NCBI RefSeq assembly: GCF_003385115.1
Contig: NZ_QUNI01000006.1
Coordinates: 252,187-316,186 of the forward strand
DNA: 64,000 nucleotides
Reading direction: 5' to 3'
Source of the DNA: Flavobacterium aquicola
GTDB taxonomy: Bacteria; Bacteroidota; Bacteroidia; Flavobacteriales; Flavobacteriaceae
Positions 1 to 7,709 of the stretch are shown one piece after another. The position numbers and the translations under genes were made by a program. Position 1 is the stretch's first letter; every line of letters starts with the position of its first letter. The notes below the pieces were generated by a model. It saw only the letters and a list, made by a program, of their open reading frames with translations, had not been told where the DNA came from and did no database searches.

Positions 1-277
1 TTCATATAATACGATTTTATGATTTAGAATAATTTGACATAAAGGCAAACCCATAAAACATTGAAATGCCATAAAATATCAATTTAGTAAAAATACGAAA
101 CAGCAATTTAATTCCTACGCAAACCAAACATTATTTTAAAACTATTTTTTTGTTAAGTTTTCAAAAAAACATAAATTTTTCGCAAAAGACATTCAAATAG
201 GCTGTTGATAATTAATGTATTTTAACTAGATTAGCACAATAATTCAATCGCTATTCATTTCATTAAAATAGATTTAT
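1..277. other. Intergenic region at window edge
   Basis: AT-rich sequence upstream of the AI-2E transporter gene. I see no ORF, RNA gene or strong hairpin. The promoter of the next gene is probably here, but no clear TAnnTTTG box could be placed. Confidence 0.4.
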
Positions 278-1405
278 ATGAATCAAAACGACACAAATTT
301 CTACGGAATAAACTTCGAAAAAATAGCCGACACCATTATCCGTCTTGGCGTCCTCTTCCTTTTAATAGGCTGGTGTTATGATATTCTAAAACCGTTTGTT
401 TTAATAATAGTCTGGGCCGTGGTTATTGCCATAGCGTTCAGTCCCGTTTATGAAAGAGTTGTGAGGTTATTCAAAGGCCGAAAAGTACTCGCAACCATAT
501 TTGTCGCACTTATATTGCTTATCATTTTGGTTGCACCCAGCATACTCATCACACAATCCTTATACGAAGAAATCAATAATTTTGCCCATTACTACCAAAC
601 CAATGAGCACTTGATTCCGCCTCCTCCGGAAACGACCAAAAGCTGGCCAACCATCACAAAACCAATTGTAGAAATCTGGTCATCAGCCTCCGAAGACCTT
701 TCGAAAGTAGCGCTCAAATACACCGACCAAATAAAAATAGCCGGTGCATGGCTGTTGCTTTCATTAGCGGGAATTGGCAAAGGTATCCTGCAATTTATCG
801 TCTCAATTATCATTGCGATGGGGCTGTTATTGTACTCCGAATCACTAATAAAAGTTTCCAAAAACATCTTCATCAAACTAATCGGTTCCAATGGTGAACA
901 CTATGCCGAAGTCACCGTAATCACCATTCGCAACGTCGTAAAAGGATTTTTGGGTGTAGCCCTAATCCAAGCGACAATGATAGGAGTTGGCTTCTTTCTG
1001 GCAGGCGTTCCATTTGCTGGAATTTTCACGATCATCTGTCTATTCCTAGCGATAATACAAGTCGGAATTGGCCCGATTGCCATTCCGGTAGTGATTTATA
1101 TGTATTCCGTAACCGATGCCACTACTTCAACGCTACTGGCAGTTTGGGTAGGAATCACACTGATTTCTGACAATATCCTAAAACCAATCTTCCTCGGAAG
1201 AGGCAATCCTCCCGCACCTATGCTCGTAATATTCCTGGGAGCCATCGGCGGTTTTATTTACAACGGTTTCATCGGGTTATTCCTGGGTGCTGTAATTCTG
1301 ACTTTAGGCTATAAATTTTTCCTTTCATGGATCGACATGGAAGACGATGAACCAAAAATCGAAGAATTACAAACCGAAGGATTACAAATCGATACAGAAG
1401 AATAG
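278..1405 (+). CDS. AI-2E family transporter (PerM/YdiK type membrane protein)
   Basis: This is a 375-residue polytopic inner-membrane protein of the AI-2E transporter family. Hydrophobic segments lie near residues 20-60, 70-95, 155-190, 220-265, 285-300 and 315-350. A soluble loop rich in Pro and charged residues sits between about 95 and 155, as in the family, and the acidic C-terminal tail is cytoplasmic. Length is normal for the family (about 350-380). Members have been linked to autoinducer-2 export or to Na+/H+ antiport, so the substrate here is unknown. The ATG start is the first in frame and a terminator follows the stop, so the gene appears to be transcribed alone. Family assignment is firm; function is not. 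Confidence 0.85.
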   Translation: MNQNDTNFYGINFEKIADTIIRLGVLFLLIGWCYDILKPFVLIIVWAVVIAIAFSPVYERVVRLFKGRKVLATIFVALILLIILVAPSILITQSLYEEINNFAHYYQTNEHLIPPPPETTKSWPTITKPIVEIWSSASEDLSKVALKYTDQIKIAGAWLLLSLAGIGKGILQFIVSIIIAMGLLLYSESLIKVSKNIFIKLIGSNGEHYAEVTVITIRNVVKGFLGVALIQATMIGVGFFLAGVPFAGIFTIICLFLAIIQVGIGPIAIPVVIYMYSVTDATTSTLLAVWVGITLISDNILKPIFLGRGNPPAPMLVIFLGAIGGFIYNGFIGLFLGAVILTLGYKFFLSWIDMEDDEPKIEELQTEGLQIDTEE

Positions 1406-1432
1406 TCTATATTAATTCACTTAATTCCCCCC

Positions 1433-1463
1433 AACGCAAATTCTCCTGTTTGCGTTTTTTTAA
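1433..1463 (+). terminator. Rho-independent terminator of the AI-2E transporter gene
   Basis: The stem AACGCAAA (1433-1440) pairs with TTTGCGTT (1449-1456) and is followed by a run of T. It lies 28 bases after the stop codon. Confidence 0.8.
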
Positions 1464-1510
1464 TTCACAAAAAACTTACAAAATATTTTTTTTAAAACAA
1501 ATACTAATAA

Positions 1511-1518
1511 TATATTTG
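1511..1518 (+). promoter_or_regulatory. Probable -7 promoter box (TATATTTG)
   Basis: TATATTTG matches the Bacteroidota -7 consensus TAnnTTTG and lies 81 bases before the lipoprotein start. I do not see a clear -33 TTG, so this is tentative. Confidence 0.4.
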
Positions 1519-1598
1519 AAAAATTAATTTTAAAATCTTTATTTCTTACTCAATCTTCTTATTTTTTAAACAACTTAATCATTAAAACTAAATTAACA

Positions 1599-2378
1599 AT
1601 GGAGTTCCTAAAAAAAAGCAACGTATTTAAATCGATTATATTGATTTTGATTTTTGCAACAATATCATGTTCGGAAGAAGATAAACTAGAAACTCATAAT
1701 TATGGTTCAATTAAAGGAAATGTACAACTATATGACTTGAACCAAAATAAAGTTTCTAACTATGATAATTTAAAAATCGAATTGATTGATTCAAAAAATA
1801 ATACAAAATTATTAAGTGTTGATTCAAATGGCAATTATCAAACTGACGAGTGTGAAATTGGAGAAATAACTTTAACTTTTACAAAGCCAGGTTTTAGCGG
1901 AATCAAATCAATTAAAAGAACCTGCACAAAAGAATTACTAACTATTGAAAATATACGTTTAGTTGAAGATGTCCCTTTTCCATATAACATTAAAAGCATA
2001 GAAATTAAAGACGGATGGTATACCTATACTGGCAATATAGATCCTGATATAACCGGTGATTATATGGTAACTGAATTCTTTTTCTTAGGTAAAGATGCAA
2101 ATGTGTCTTGTTCTAATTTCAACTATTATTTTGTAACAGGTGTTGATACAGCTGTATCTTATATAAATAAGACAATAAAAAGTTCGCAAACTTTTACAAC
2201 AGAGAAACTTTTAGAAAATGGTTTCAAATATGGCGACACTGTTTACATAACTTGTTATATCATTTCCCCTATGAATCAGGGAGCTCTATGGGACAATATT
2301 AACAATAAAAGACTTACTATTGAGTCTTTCAATTTTAAAAACCCATCAAACACTTATTCGACTATTCTCACTAATTAA
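1599..2378 (+). CDS. Lipoprotein of unknown function
   Basis: 259 residues. The N-terminus is a lipoprotein signal: positive n-region, hydrophobic segment, then ATISCSEE with the lipobox cysteine near residue 25, so the mature protein should be anchored to a membrane. Residues about 35-110 resemble a carboxypeptidase-regulatory-like beta-sandwich (GSIKGNVQLYDLN, then DSNGNYQTDECEIG), a fold common in Bacteroidota surface lipoproteins. The remainder is not recognised; Cys pairs and many aromatic residues suggest an extracytoplasmic beta domain. It stands alone between two terminators. It is very AT-rich compared with the neighbouring transporter gene, which fits a fast-evolving accessory gene. 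No function can be assigned. Confidence 0.75.
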   Translation: MEFLKKSNVFKSIILILIFATISCSEEDKLETHNYGSIKGNVQLYDLNQNKVSNYDNLKIELIDSKNNTKLLSVDSNGNYQTDECEIGEITLTFTKPGFSGIKSIKRTCTKELLTIENIRLVEDVPFPYNIKSIEIKDGWYTYTGNIDPDITGDYMVTEFFFLGKDANVSCSNFNYYFVTGVDTAVSYINKTIKSSQTFTTEKLLENGFKYGDTVYITCYIISPMNQGALWDNINNKRLTIESFNFKNPSNTYSTILTN

Positions 2379-2433
2379 TAGAAAGGTTGTTATAAAAGTA
2401 AAACCAAAATTCATTTTTTTTTGCACCCCCACT

Positions 2434-2463
2434 ACGCAAAGTCTCCCGACTTTGCGTTTTTTT
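2434..2463 (+). terminator. Rho-independent terminator after the lipoprotein gene
   Basis: ACGCAAAG (2434-2441) pairs with CTTTGCGT (2450-2457) and a T run follows. It is nearly the same hairpin as the one at 1433-1463 (stem core CGCAAA/TTTGCG). Confidence 0.8.
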
Positions 2464-2529
2464 ATTTTCTTAAAAGCAATAAAACAGGTCAAAAGTTTCC
2501 TGCCTTTGCACCCACTACCCCTCAAACTT

Positions 2530-2629
2530 GTCATCCTGACGAAGGAAGGATCTCCGCAAGTGGCTCCGCAATCAAAATAAAATATTTTGTCGAATAGTAA
2601 TGCGGAGTTCCCTCGCTACTAGCAATGAC
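2530..2629. repeat. Palindromic intergenic repeat, family A copy 1
   Basis: The element of about 100 bases starts GTCATCCTGACGAAGG and ends AGCAATGAC, with internal GGATCTCCGCAAG and TGCGGAGTTCC arms that can pair. The same motifs recur at 2661-2786, 3271-3475 and 9931-10034. No coding sense is evident; the spurious reading frames here are products of the repeat. Confidence 0.75.
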
Positions 2630-2660
2630 ACTTTTTTAAATATCAATAATCCTCAAACTT

Positions 2661-2786
2661 GTCATGCCGATGTAAGAGGACACGAGTGATAACGAATTGG
2701 CTAGGCAATCCCCACATGCTATTCCGCATCGTTGACGACTTTGTTTGTCGAGCTACTTGCGAAGATCCTTCCTTCGTCAGGATGAC
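2661..2786. repeat. Palindromic intergenic repeat, family A copy 2
   Basis: The element begins GTCATGCCGATG and ends with GAAGATCCTTCC, TTCGTCAGGATGAC, the reverse complement of the start of copy 1. A further degenerate piece (GATAGCGAAGTAATCTCCAC) follows near 2847-2866. Together these fill most of the gap between the lipoprotein and the GIY-YIG gene. Confidence 0.7.
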
Positions 2787-2958
2787 AATATTGTGTGATA
2801 ATCTTTGTCTAATCCATTGTGTTATTCGATGAAGAGAAACACGAACGATAGCGAAGTAATCTCCACAAATAACTCAGCAACGATATTTTACATTATAAAT
2901 TTTAAAAAGAGTTTAGGTCTCTTGTCTAATTTTGTAAATAAAATACTATTTTAGTGAA

Positions 2959-3273
2959 ATGCAATTTCAAGAAGGGTATCATACTTATTACATTTACATC
3001 ATCACCAATAAAGCAAAAACTGTTTTGTACACTGGTGTGACCAATCATTTAAGAATACGTTTAGAACAACACAAAAGCAATATTGTCACCAAAAACAAAA
3101 CATTTGCCTCGACTTATAATGTTCACCTCTTAATTTATTACGAAAAATTCACTTGGATTCAAGAGGCAATTGCTCGGGAAAAAGAAATTAAAGGATGGAG
3201 AAGGGAAAAGAAAATGGATCTTATCAAAACAATCAATCCTGATTTAGATTTTTTGAATTACTTGTTTGAATAG
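2959..3273 (+). CDS. GIY-YIG nuclease-superfamily small protein
   Basis: 104 residues forming a single GIY-YIG domain of the UPF0213/YhbQ type. The signature is YYIYIITN (residues 10-17) followed by LYTGVTNHL (23-31), then conserved R33 with EQH (36-38) and a downstream Glu in the REKEIKGWRR segment (73-82). This is the usual length for stand-alone members. Family members are nucleases or nuclease-like proteins; the cellular role of these small Bacteroidota proteins is unknown. The gene is enclosed on both sides by family A palindromes, and its stop codon touches the first bases of the copy beginning at 3271. That resembles a gene belonging to, or spread with, the repeat. Domain call is sure; mobility is inference. 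Confidence 0.85.
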   Translation: MQFQEGYHTYYIYIITNKAKTVLYTGVTNHLRIRLEQHKSNIVTKNKTFASTYNVHLLIYYEKFTWIQEAIAREKEIKGWRREKKMDLIKTINPDLDFLNYLFE

Positions 3274-3318
3274 GATGACGGAGCCACTAGCGGAGATTCC
3301 TCCTCCGTCGGAATGACA
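3271..3318. repeat. Family A repeat, partial copy 3
   Basis: It runs from AGGATGACGGAGCC through GCGGAGATTCCTCC to CGTCGGAATGACA. It overlaps the stop codon of the GIY-YIG gene. The right arm matches the right arm of the copy at 9931-10034 almost exactly. Confidence 0.7.
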
Positions 3319-3353
3319 CACAGTACGGATTAGACAACGAATATCACACAATA

Positions 3354-3475
3354 TTATCATCCTGACGAAGGAAGGATCTCCACAAGTAGCTCGACAAACT
3401 AAACATTTAACGATGTGGAATAGCAAACGCTAATTGCCACGCCAATTCGCTTTCACTCGTGTCCTACGGAATGAC
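3354..3475. repeat. Family A repeat, copy 4
   Basis: It begins with ATCATCCTGACGAAGG, AAGGATCTCCACAAG and AGCTCGACAAAC and ends with CTACGGAATGACA. The left arm matches copy 1, and the middle (CGATGTGGAATAGC, then ACTCGTGTCCT) is the reverse complement of the middle of copy 2. Confidence 0.7.
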
Positions 3476-3533
3476 AATTTTACGCATTACCGAAATCGAG
3501 AAAAAATCATTATGAAAAACTAAACCCGTAAAC

Positions 3534-3604
3534 TAGCCCCGATTGCAACGAAAATCCTCTTGTACTGGGGTTCAGTACAAGAGATTATAGTGAAAAGCGG
3601 GACA
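3534..3604 (+). repeat. Family B structured repeat, copy 1
   Basis: TAGCCCCGATTG, then GAAAATCCT, then a perfect 10-bp stem (3557-3566 with 3574-3583, 7-base loop GGGGTTC), then AGATTATAGTGAAAAGCGGGACA. The flanks recur at 9663-9770 (reverse strand) and 22040-22150, but the stem sequence is different in each copy. It lies between convergent genes. Confidence 0.7.
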
Positions 3605-3654
3605 ACTGTTGATGAAATAACAAAAAACCTCTGCTCCTAAAAAATAATCAAATT

Positions 3655-4314
3655 CTAACTATTTAGTAATTCCAAAATCTTGTCCACATTTACTTCGCTG
3701 TAATCGTTGATGTAAAAATGGCATGGAGGCAGTTGTTCTTTGGTATGCGAGCTCAATACGCCCACAACTTTCATTCCGGCATTGAGACCCGCCGTAACTC
3801 CGGAAAAAGAATCTTCAAAAACCACGCAGTCGGACGGGGAAACGCCCACGCGCTCAGCCGATTTTAGATATACTTCTGGATTTGGTTTATGCTGTTGTAC
3901 GTCTTGGCTTGCCATCATCGAATCCATTTTGTCTCCAATATTTAAGGCATTTATAATCAAATCGAGATTGGCACGCGGAGCCGATGTTGCAACGGCAGTT
4001 TTGAAACCTAGGGATTTTAGTTCGTCCAAAAAGAGCAGATAATGCGGAATTGTTTCTACTTTGTCTTTGTAAATTTCACGAAACATCGATTCTTTTTCGT
4101 CTTCCAAGTTTTTTAGTTCGTCTCCGGTAATTGGACGCTTGAAGAAATGCGACATGATGTAACCATTGTGTTTTCCGTACATATGATCTTCAAACTCCTG
4201 CTGGGAATGAGAAATTTGGTACTTATCAAAAAATGCTTCAAAAGCTTTGCCATGATCCGGATTGGTATGACAGATTACACCGTCCATATCAAAAATTACA
4301 CATTGCTGTTTCAT
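3655..4314 (-). CDS. HAD-superfamily phosphatase, beta-phosphoglucomutase-like subfamily
   Basis: 219 residues. Motif I is FDMDG (8-12), with nucleophile Asp9 and acid/base Asp11. A helical cap domain follows (about 20-90). The motif II region is ATSAPR (about 113-118), the motif III lysine is in KPNPEVY (about 143-149), and motif IV is VFEDSFSG. This is the organisation of subfamily I HAD enzymes such as beta-phosphoglucomutase and small sugar-phosphate or phosphoglycolate phosphatases. Substrate cannot be read from sequence. It should be a cytosolic Mg2+-dependent enzyme. A good minus-strand promoter box lies 26 bases upstream, and the gene is monocistronic, convergent with the GIY-YIG gene. 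Confidence 0.85.
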   Translation of the reverse strand: MKQQCVIFDMDGVICHTNPDHGKAFEAFFDKYQISHSQQEFEDHMYGKHNGYIMSHFFKRPITGDELKNLEDEKESMFREIYKDKVETIPHYLLFLDELKSLGFKTAVATSAPRANLDLIINALNIGDKMDSMMASQDVQQHKPNPEVYLKSAERVGVSPSDCVVFEDSFSGVTAGLNAGMKVVGVLSSHTKEQLPPCHFYINDYSEVNVDKILELLNS

Positions 4315-4339
4315 TATAGTTTCGTTGTTTTAAGGGATT

Positions 4340-4348
4340 GCAAAGATA
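4340..4348 (-). promoter_or_regulatory. -7 promoter box of the HAD gene (TATCTTTGC on minus strand)
   Basis: The minus strand reads TATCTTTGC, matching TAnnTTTG, 26 bases before the HAD start codon. The -33 element is not clear. Confidence 0.55.
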
Positions 4349-4452
4349 CAATCATTTGCATTTTTTTGAAAGCTAAAAACTAAATTTAAACATTTCTTTA
4401 ATTGAAGAAATAGTACTTTTACGGAGACAATTCTAATCCTTAATCATAAAAC

Positions 4453-5535
4453 ATGGCAACAGAACTGAAGGAGATGTTCAATACAAAATTCTACGAGCAT
4501 TTGGCAATCCAATTTAACAAAGCGGATGCAGGTTTTAACATTCAGCAATTTGTGGAAGCGGTAACCAATGGATTAGAAAACAGATCATTGAATGAACGCC
4601 TGAGATTTACTATTATAACACTCAAAAATCATCTTCCGGCGGATTTTAAAGAAGCTGTAAAACTATTAAACGCAGTAATTCCTAACAGTCCCAAAGGTTA
4701 TACATCGCTTATTTTTCCTGATTATATTGGGCAATTTGGCGTTCACGATTTTGAAACTTCAATGGAAGCATTGGCATATTACACCCAGTTTGGCTCTTCG
4801 GAATTTGCCATCCGTGAATTCCTGAAACACGATTTTGACAAAACCCTCGAAGTAATGAAACTGTGGGCCAAATCTCCCAATCATCATATTCGGAGGCTTG
4901 CTTCCGAAGGTTGCAGACCTCGTTTGCCTTGGGCAATGGCAATTCCGGAACTCAAAAAAAATCCGAATCCTATTTTGCCAATATTACATATTCTAAAAGC
5001 GGATTCATCCGAATATGTGAGACGAAGCGTTGCGAATAATCTTAACGACATTGCGAAAGATAATCCGCAAATTGTAATTGAAATTGTCAGCCAATGGAAA
5101 GGTCACACCAAAAAAACTGATGCGATAATCAAACACGCTTGCCGAACGCTTTTGAAACAAGGAAATACTGAAATTCTAAAACACTTTGGTCTTGACAGTT
5201 CAAAAGTAGCGGTTGCTGATTTCAAAATAAACACACCAAAAGTCGCTATTGGTAATTATTTGGAGTTTTCATTTTCTGTTCAGAATAATGATGAAAGACC
5301 ACAAACCATACGACTGGAATACGCTGTTTATTATCTTCGACAAAACGGACAACTTTCAAAGAAAGTATTTAAAATAAGTGAACGACTTTTTGAGCAAAAT
5401 CAGTCTTCGCATATTAATCGGAAACAAAGTTTTAAACTGATTACTACCAGAAAATTCTACACAGGACAACAAAAACTTTCCATCATTATAAACGGTGAAG
5501 AAAAAGAGAGTATTACATTTGAATTGATTGATTAA
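4453..5535 (+). CDS. DNA alkylation repair protein, AlkC-like
   Basis: 360 residues of a HEAT-repeat-like DNA alkylation repair protein. Helical repeats occupy about 1-255. The hallmark HHIRRLASEGCRPRLPWA (about 144-161) is the conserved motif of AlkC-type glycosylases, which excise N3-methyladenine and related alkylated bases without flipping them. Residues about 262-358 form an all-beta C-terminal region matching the immunoglobulin-like domain of one AlkC class, so the protein seems full length. It is the first gene of a close run: the FAD monooxygenase starts 25 bases after its stop, followed by an acetyltransferase and a DUF1801 protein. That suggests an operon, possibly for chemical stress (inference). 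Confidence 0.85.
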   Translation: MATELKEMFNTKFYEHLAIQFNKADAGFNIQQFVEAVTNGLENRSLNERLRFTIITLKNHLPADFKEAVKLLNAVIPNSPKGYTSLIFPDYIGQFGVHDFETSMEALAYYTQFGSSEFAIREFLKHDFDKTLEVMKLWAKSPNHHIRRLASEGCRPRLPWAMAIPELKKNPNPILPILHILKADSSEYVRRSVANNLNDIAKDNPQIVIEIVSQWKGHTKKTDAIIKHACRTLLKQGNTEILKHFGLDSSKVAVADFKINTPKVAIGNYLEFSFSVQNNDERPQTIRLEYAVYYLRQNGQLSKKVFKISERLFEQNQSSHINRKQSFKLITTRKFYTGQQKLSIIINGEEKESITFELID

Positions 5536-5560
5536 AATTGGAACAAACAATTTAAAGAAA

Positions 5561-6727
5561 ATGAATCGAAAAGCAAATATTGTTATTTTGGGCGCCAGTG
5601 TTGGCGGATTGACCACTGCAATAGCTTTACGCCAAAAAGGATTTGAAAATATAACCATTTTTGAGCAAAGAGAAACAGCAGTAACAATTGGTGCAGGTAT
5701 CGTTTTATGGGCAAATGCAAGCAAAATTCTAGACAATTTAAATTTGTTGCCCGAAGTAAAAAAAATTGGAGGCCAAATAAAAAACATGGAACGCTGGACC
5801 GACAAGGAAGAATTTCTAGGTTCAATTAATGTCTCAGAAATTAATACCGTAATTGGTTCAACCAGTTATTCAATAAGCAGAAAAGAACTGCAGGAAATTT
5901 TATTGGGAAAAGTAAAAAATCTAAAAATCCCCGTTTTTTATAATCACAAAGCCCTGCAACTATCTTGCAAAGACAATAAAGCGACTGTTTTATTTGATAA
6001 CGGCACTGAAATAAAAGCAGATATTCTGATTGGTGGAGACGGAAGAATGAATTCGGTTGCAAGACAGTATGTAAATGGAGACAACAAACCTGTTTATCAT
6101 AATTTTGTAAACTGGATAGGAATAGTCGAAAGCGATAAACCTATTTTCTCAAATGCTGAAAATGTCTTGGATTTTTGGGGTTATGGAGAGCGTTTCGGAA
6201 TCGTTCCAATAAATGAATACAAAGGATATTGGGCCGGCGGTAAATCACTGCCTCTTAATTCACCTCTAAAAACCAAAAATTACAAAGAGGAATTATTGAA
6301 ATTATTTGCTACATGGTCACCTAAAATTCAGAAAACAATACAATTAAGCAAAGAAGAAAACATCAGGTATATTGAGGTATTTGATCACAACCCAATTTCA
6401 AATTGGTACAAAAATAACGTCTGCCTGATCGGAGATTCGGCGCACGCGGCACTGCCAACATCTGGACAAGGAGCATGCCAAGCCATAGAAGATGCATGGG
6501 AATTTGCAACAGCTTTAGAACAAGCAAAAACACACGAAGAAGCATTTACAGCATTTCAAAAGAAAAGAGTAAACAGAACAACCGCAATTACAATGGCCGG
6601 AAGAGAATTAGCAAAATCATTATTTAATGATGACCCTATATTTTGCAATTACCGAAATGAAAATGCAAAAAAGACTGATTACAATCTTGCTACAAAGAAC
6701 ATTGCTCAATTATGGTCTCTAAAGTAA
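5561..6727 (+). CDS. FAD-dependent monooxygenase
   Basis: 388 residues from the ATG at 5561. An upstream in-frame ATG at 5528 would overlap the previous gene and add 11 residues before the conserved start. The FAD-binding Rossmann motif is ILGASVGGLTTAIALRQKG (about residues 7-25). The DG motif is GGDGRMNSVAR (about 158-168), and the GD motif is LIGDSAHAALPTSGQGA (about 291-307). This is the class A flavoprotein monooxygenase (salicylate hydroxylase/PHBH) layout, using NAD(P)H and O2 to hydroxylate or epoxidise an organic substrate. The family includes Tet(X)-like drug-modifying enzymes, but nothing here identifies a drug substrate. It probably belongs to the same operon as the AlkC-like gene before it and the acetyltransferase two bases after it. 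Confidence 0.85.
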   Translation: MNRKANIVILGASVGGLTTAIALRQKGFENITIFEQRETAVTIGAGIVLWANASKILDNLNLLPEVKKIGGQIKNMERWTDKEEFLGSINVSEINTVIGSTSYSISRKELQEILLGKVKNLKIPVFYNHKALQLSCKDNKATVLFDNGTEIKADILIGGDGRMNSVARQYVNGDNKPVYHNFVNWIGIVESDKPIFSNAENVLDFWGYGERFGIVPINEYKGYWAGGKSLPLNSPLKTKNYKEELLKLFATWSPKIQKTIQLSKEENIRYIEVFDHNPISNWYKNNVCLIGDSAHAALPTSGQGACQAIEDAWEFATALEQAKTHEEAFTAFQKKRVNRTTAITMAGRELAKSLFNDDPIFCNYRNENAKKTDYNLATKNIAQLWSLK

Positions 6728-6729
6728 AA

Positions 6730-7245
6730 ATGAATTATTCCTTTAGAAAAGCCACAACTTCTGAAATTCCTGCAATTTGGGATATTTTACAACAGGCAAT
6801 AGCAAGAAGAAAAAGAGATGGCAGTGAACAATGGCAGGACGGTTATCCAAATCCGGAAGTAGTAAAAAAAGACGTTGATGCAGGTCACGGATTTGTCTTA
6901 ATCGAAGGAGAAAACATAATTGGTTATACAGCCGTATTAATAAACGACGAACCTGAATATGCAAAAATAATTGGCGAATGGCTTTCGAACTATGATTTTG
7001 TTGTATTTCACCGCGTAGCCATTTCAGAAAATCATTTAGGCAAAGGCTTATCAAAAAAAATACTGGAATTTATAGAAGAATTTGCTTTAAGTAATAACAT
7101 CTACAGCGTCAAAGCAGACACGAATTTTGACAATATTGCCATGCTGAAAATCTTTGAAAAATCAGGTTACAAGTATTGCGGTAAAGTCTATTTTAGAGGA
7201 GGCGAAAGAAGAGCTTTTGAAAAAGTGCTTACTAAAGTCAATTAA
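6730..7245 (+). CDS. GNAT-family N-acetyltransferase
   Basis: 171 residues from the ATG at 6730, two bases after the monooxygenase stop; an upstream ATG at 6712 would overlap that gene. The acetyl-CoA binding motif A is the segment VFHRVAISENHLGKGLSKK (about 96-114), containing the R/Q-x-x-G-x-G/A-like HLGKGL. Motif B follows in SVKADTNFDNIAMLKIFEKSGY (written here only as its position, about 130-151). The substrate (small molecule or protein amino group) cannot be determined. The tight spacing supports co-transcription and perhaps translational coupling with the monooxygenase. Confidence 0.8.
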   Translation: MNYSFRKATTSEIPAIWDILQQAIARRKRDGSEQWQDGYPNPEVVKKDVDAGHGFVLIEGENIIGYTAVLINDEPEYAKIIGEWLSNYDFVVFHRVAISENHLGKGLSKKILEFIEEFALSNNIYSVKADTNFDNIAMLKIFEKSGYKYCGKVYFRGGERRAFEKVLTKVN

Positions 7246-7270
7246 AATCTAATTCAAATACAATTGAATC

Positions 7271-7708
7271 ATGGCAAAAAACAAAACAACTGAAACAGAA
7301 ATTAACGTGACTGATTTCATTAACTCCTATGTTGATAATGATCTGAAAAAAGAAGATAGTTTTCGGCTAATTGATTTAATGAAAGAATGGTCGGGATTTA
7401 AGCCCAAAATGTGGGGACCGACCATCATTGGATTTGGAAGCTACCATTACAAATATAAAACGGGACACAAAGGAGACGCGCCTATTTTAGGTTTTTCCCC
7501 TCGCAAAGCCGAATTTTCGCTGTATGTATACTATCCAACCGAAGACAACAAACATTTATTAAATGATTTGGGAAAATATAAAATGGGGAAAGCCTGTATT
7601 TATATTAAAAAGTTATCAGACATTGATATTTCAAGTTTAGAAAAAATCTGCAAGGCAACTATTGCTCATATCCATGAACATTATGGATCTGCTTTTGAAG
7701 AAAAGTAG
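7271..7708 (+). CDS. DUF1801 domain-containing protein
   Basis: 145 residues of the DUF1801 (YdhG-like) family. The conserved core is MKEWSGFKPKMWGPTIIGF (about 38-56), followed by the aromatic GSYHYKY segment. Late positions include LGKYKMGKACIYIKKLSDID, typical of the family. The family folds as a small cytosolic alpha/beta protein of unknown biochemical role, sometimes seen near stress or antibiotic-response genes. It is the fourth gene of the AlkC-monooxygenase-acetyltransferase run, 25 bases after the previous stop. It converges with moeA, leaving only one base between their stops. Confidence 0.8.
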   Translation: MAKNKTTETEINVTDFINSYVDNDLKKEDSFRLIDLMKEWSGFKPKMWGPTIIGFGSYHYKYKTGHKGDAPILGFSPRKAEFSLYVYYPTEDNKHLLNDLGKYKMGKACIYIKKLSDIDISSLEKICKATIAHIHEHYGSAFEEK

Positions 7709-7709
7709 A

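Noticed and set aside
2320..2580. Plus-strand ORF after the lipoprotein gene
   Set aside because: It overlaps the lipoprotein 3' end, then crosses a terminator and a family A repeat; no coding character.
3271..3475. CRISPR array formed by the repeated GAAGGAAGG/CTCC blocks
   Set aside because: Copies are palindromic, of both orientations, irregularly spaced and without uniform spacers or cas genes.
5528..5560. Earlier ATG for the FAD monooxygenase
   Set aside because: It overlaps the preceding gene and adds residues before the conserved Rossmann start; ATG 5561 is better.
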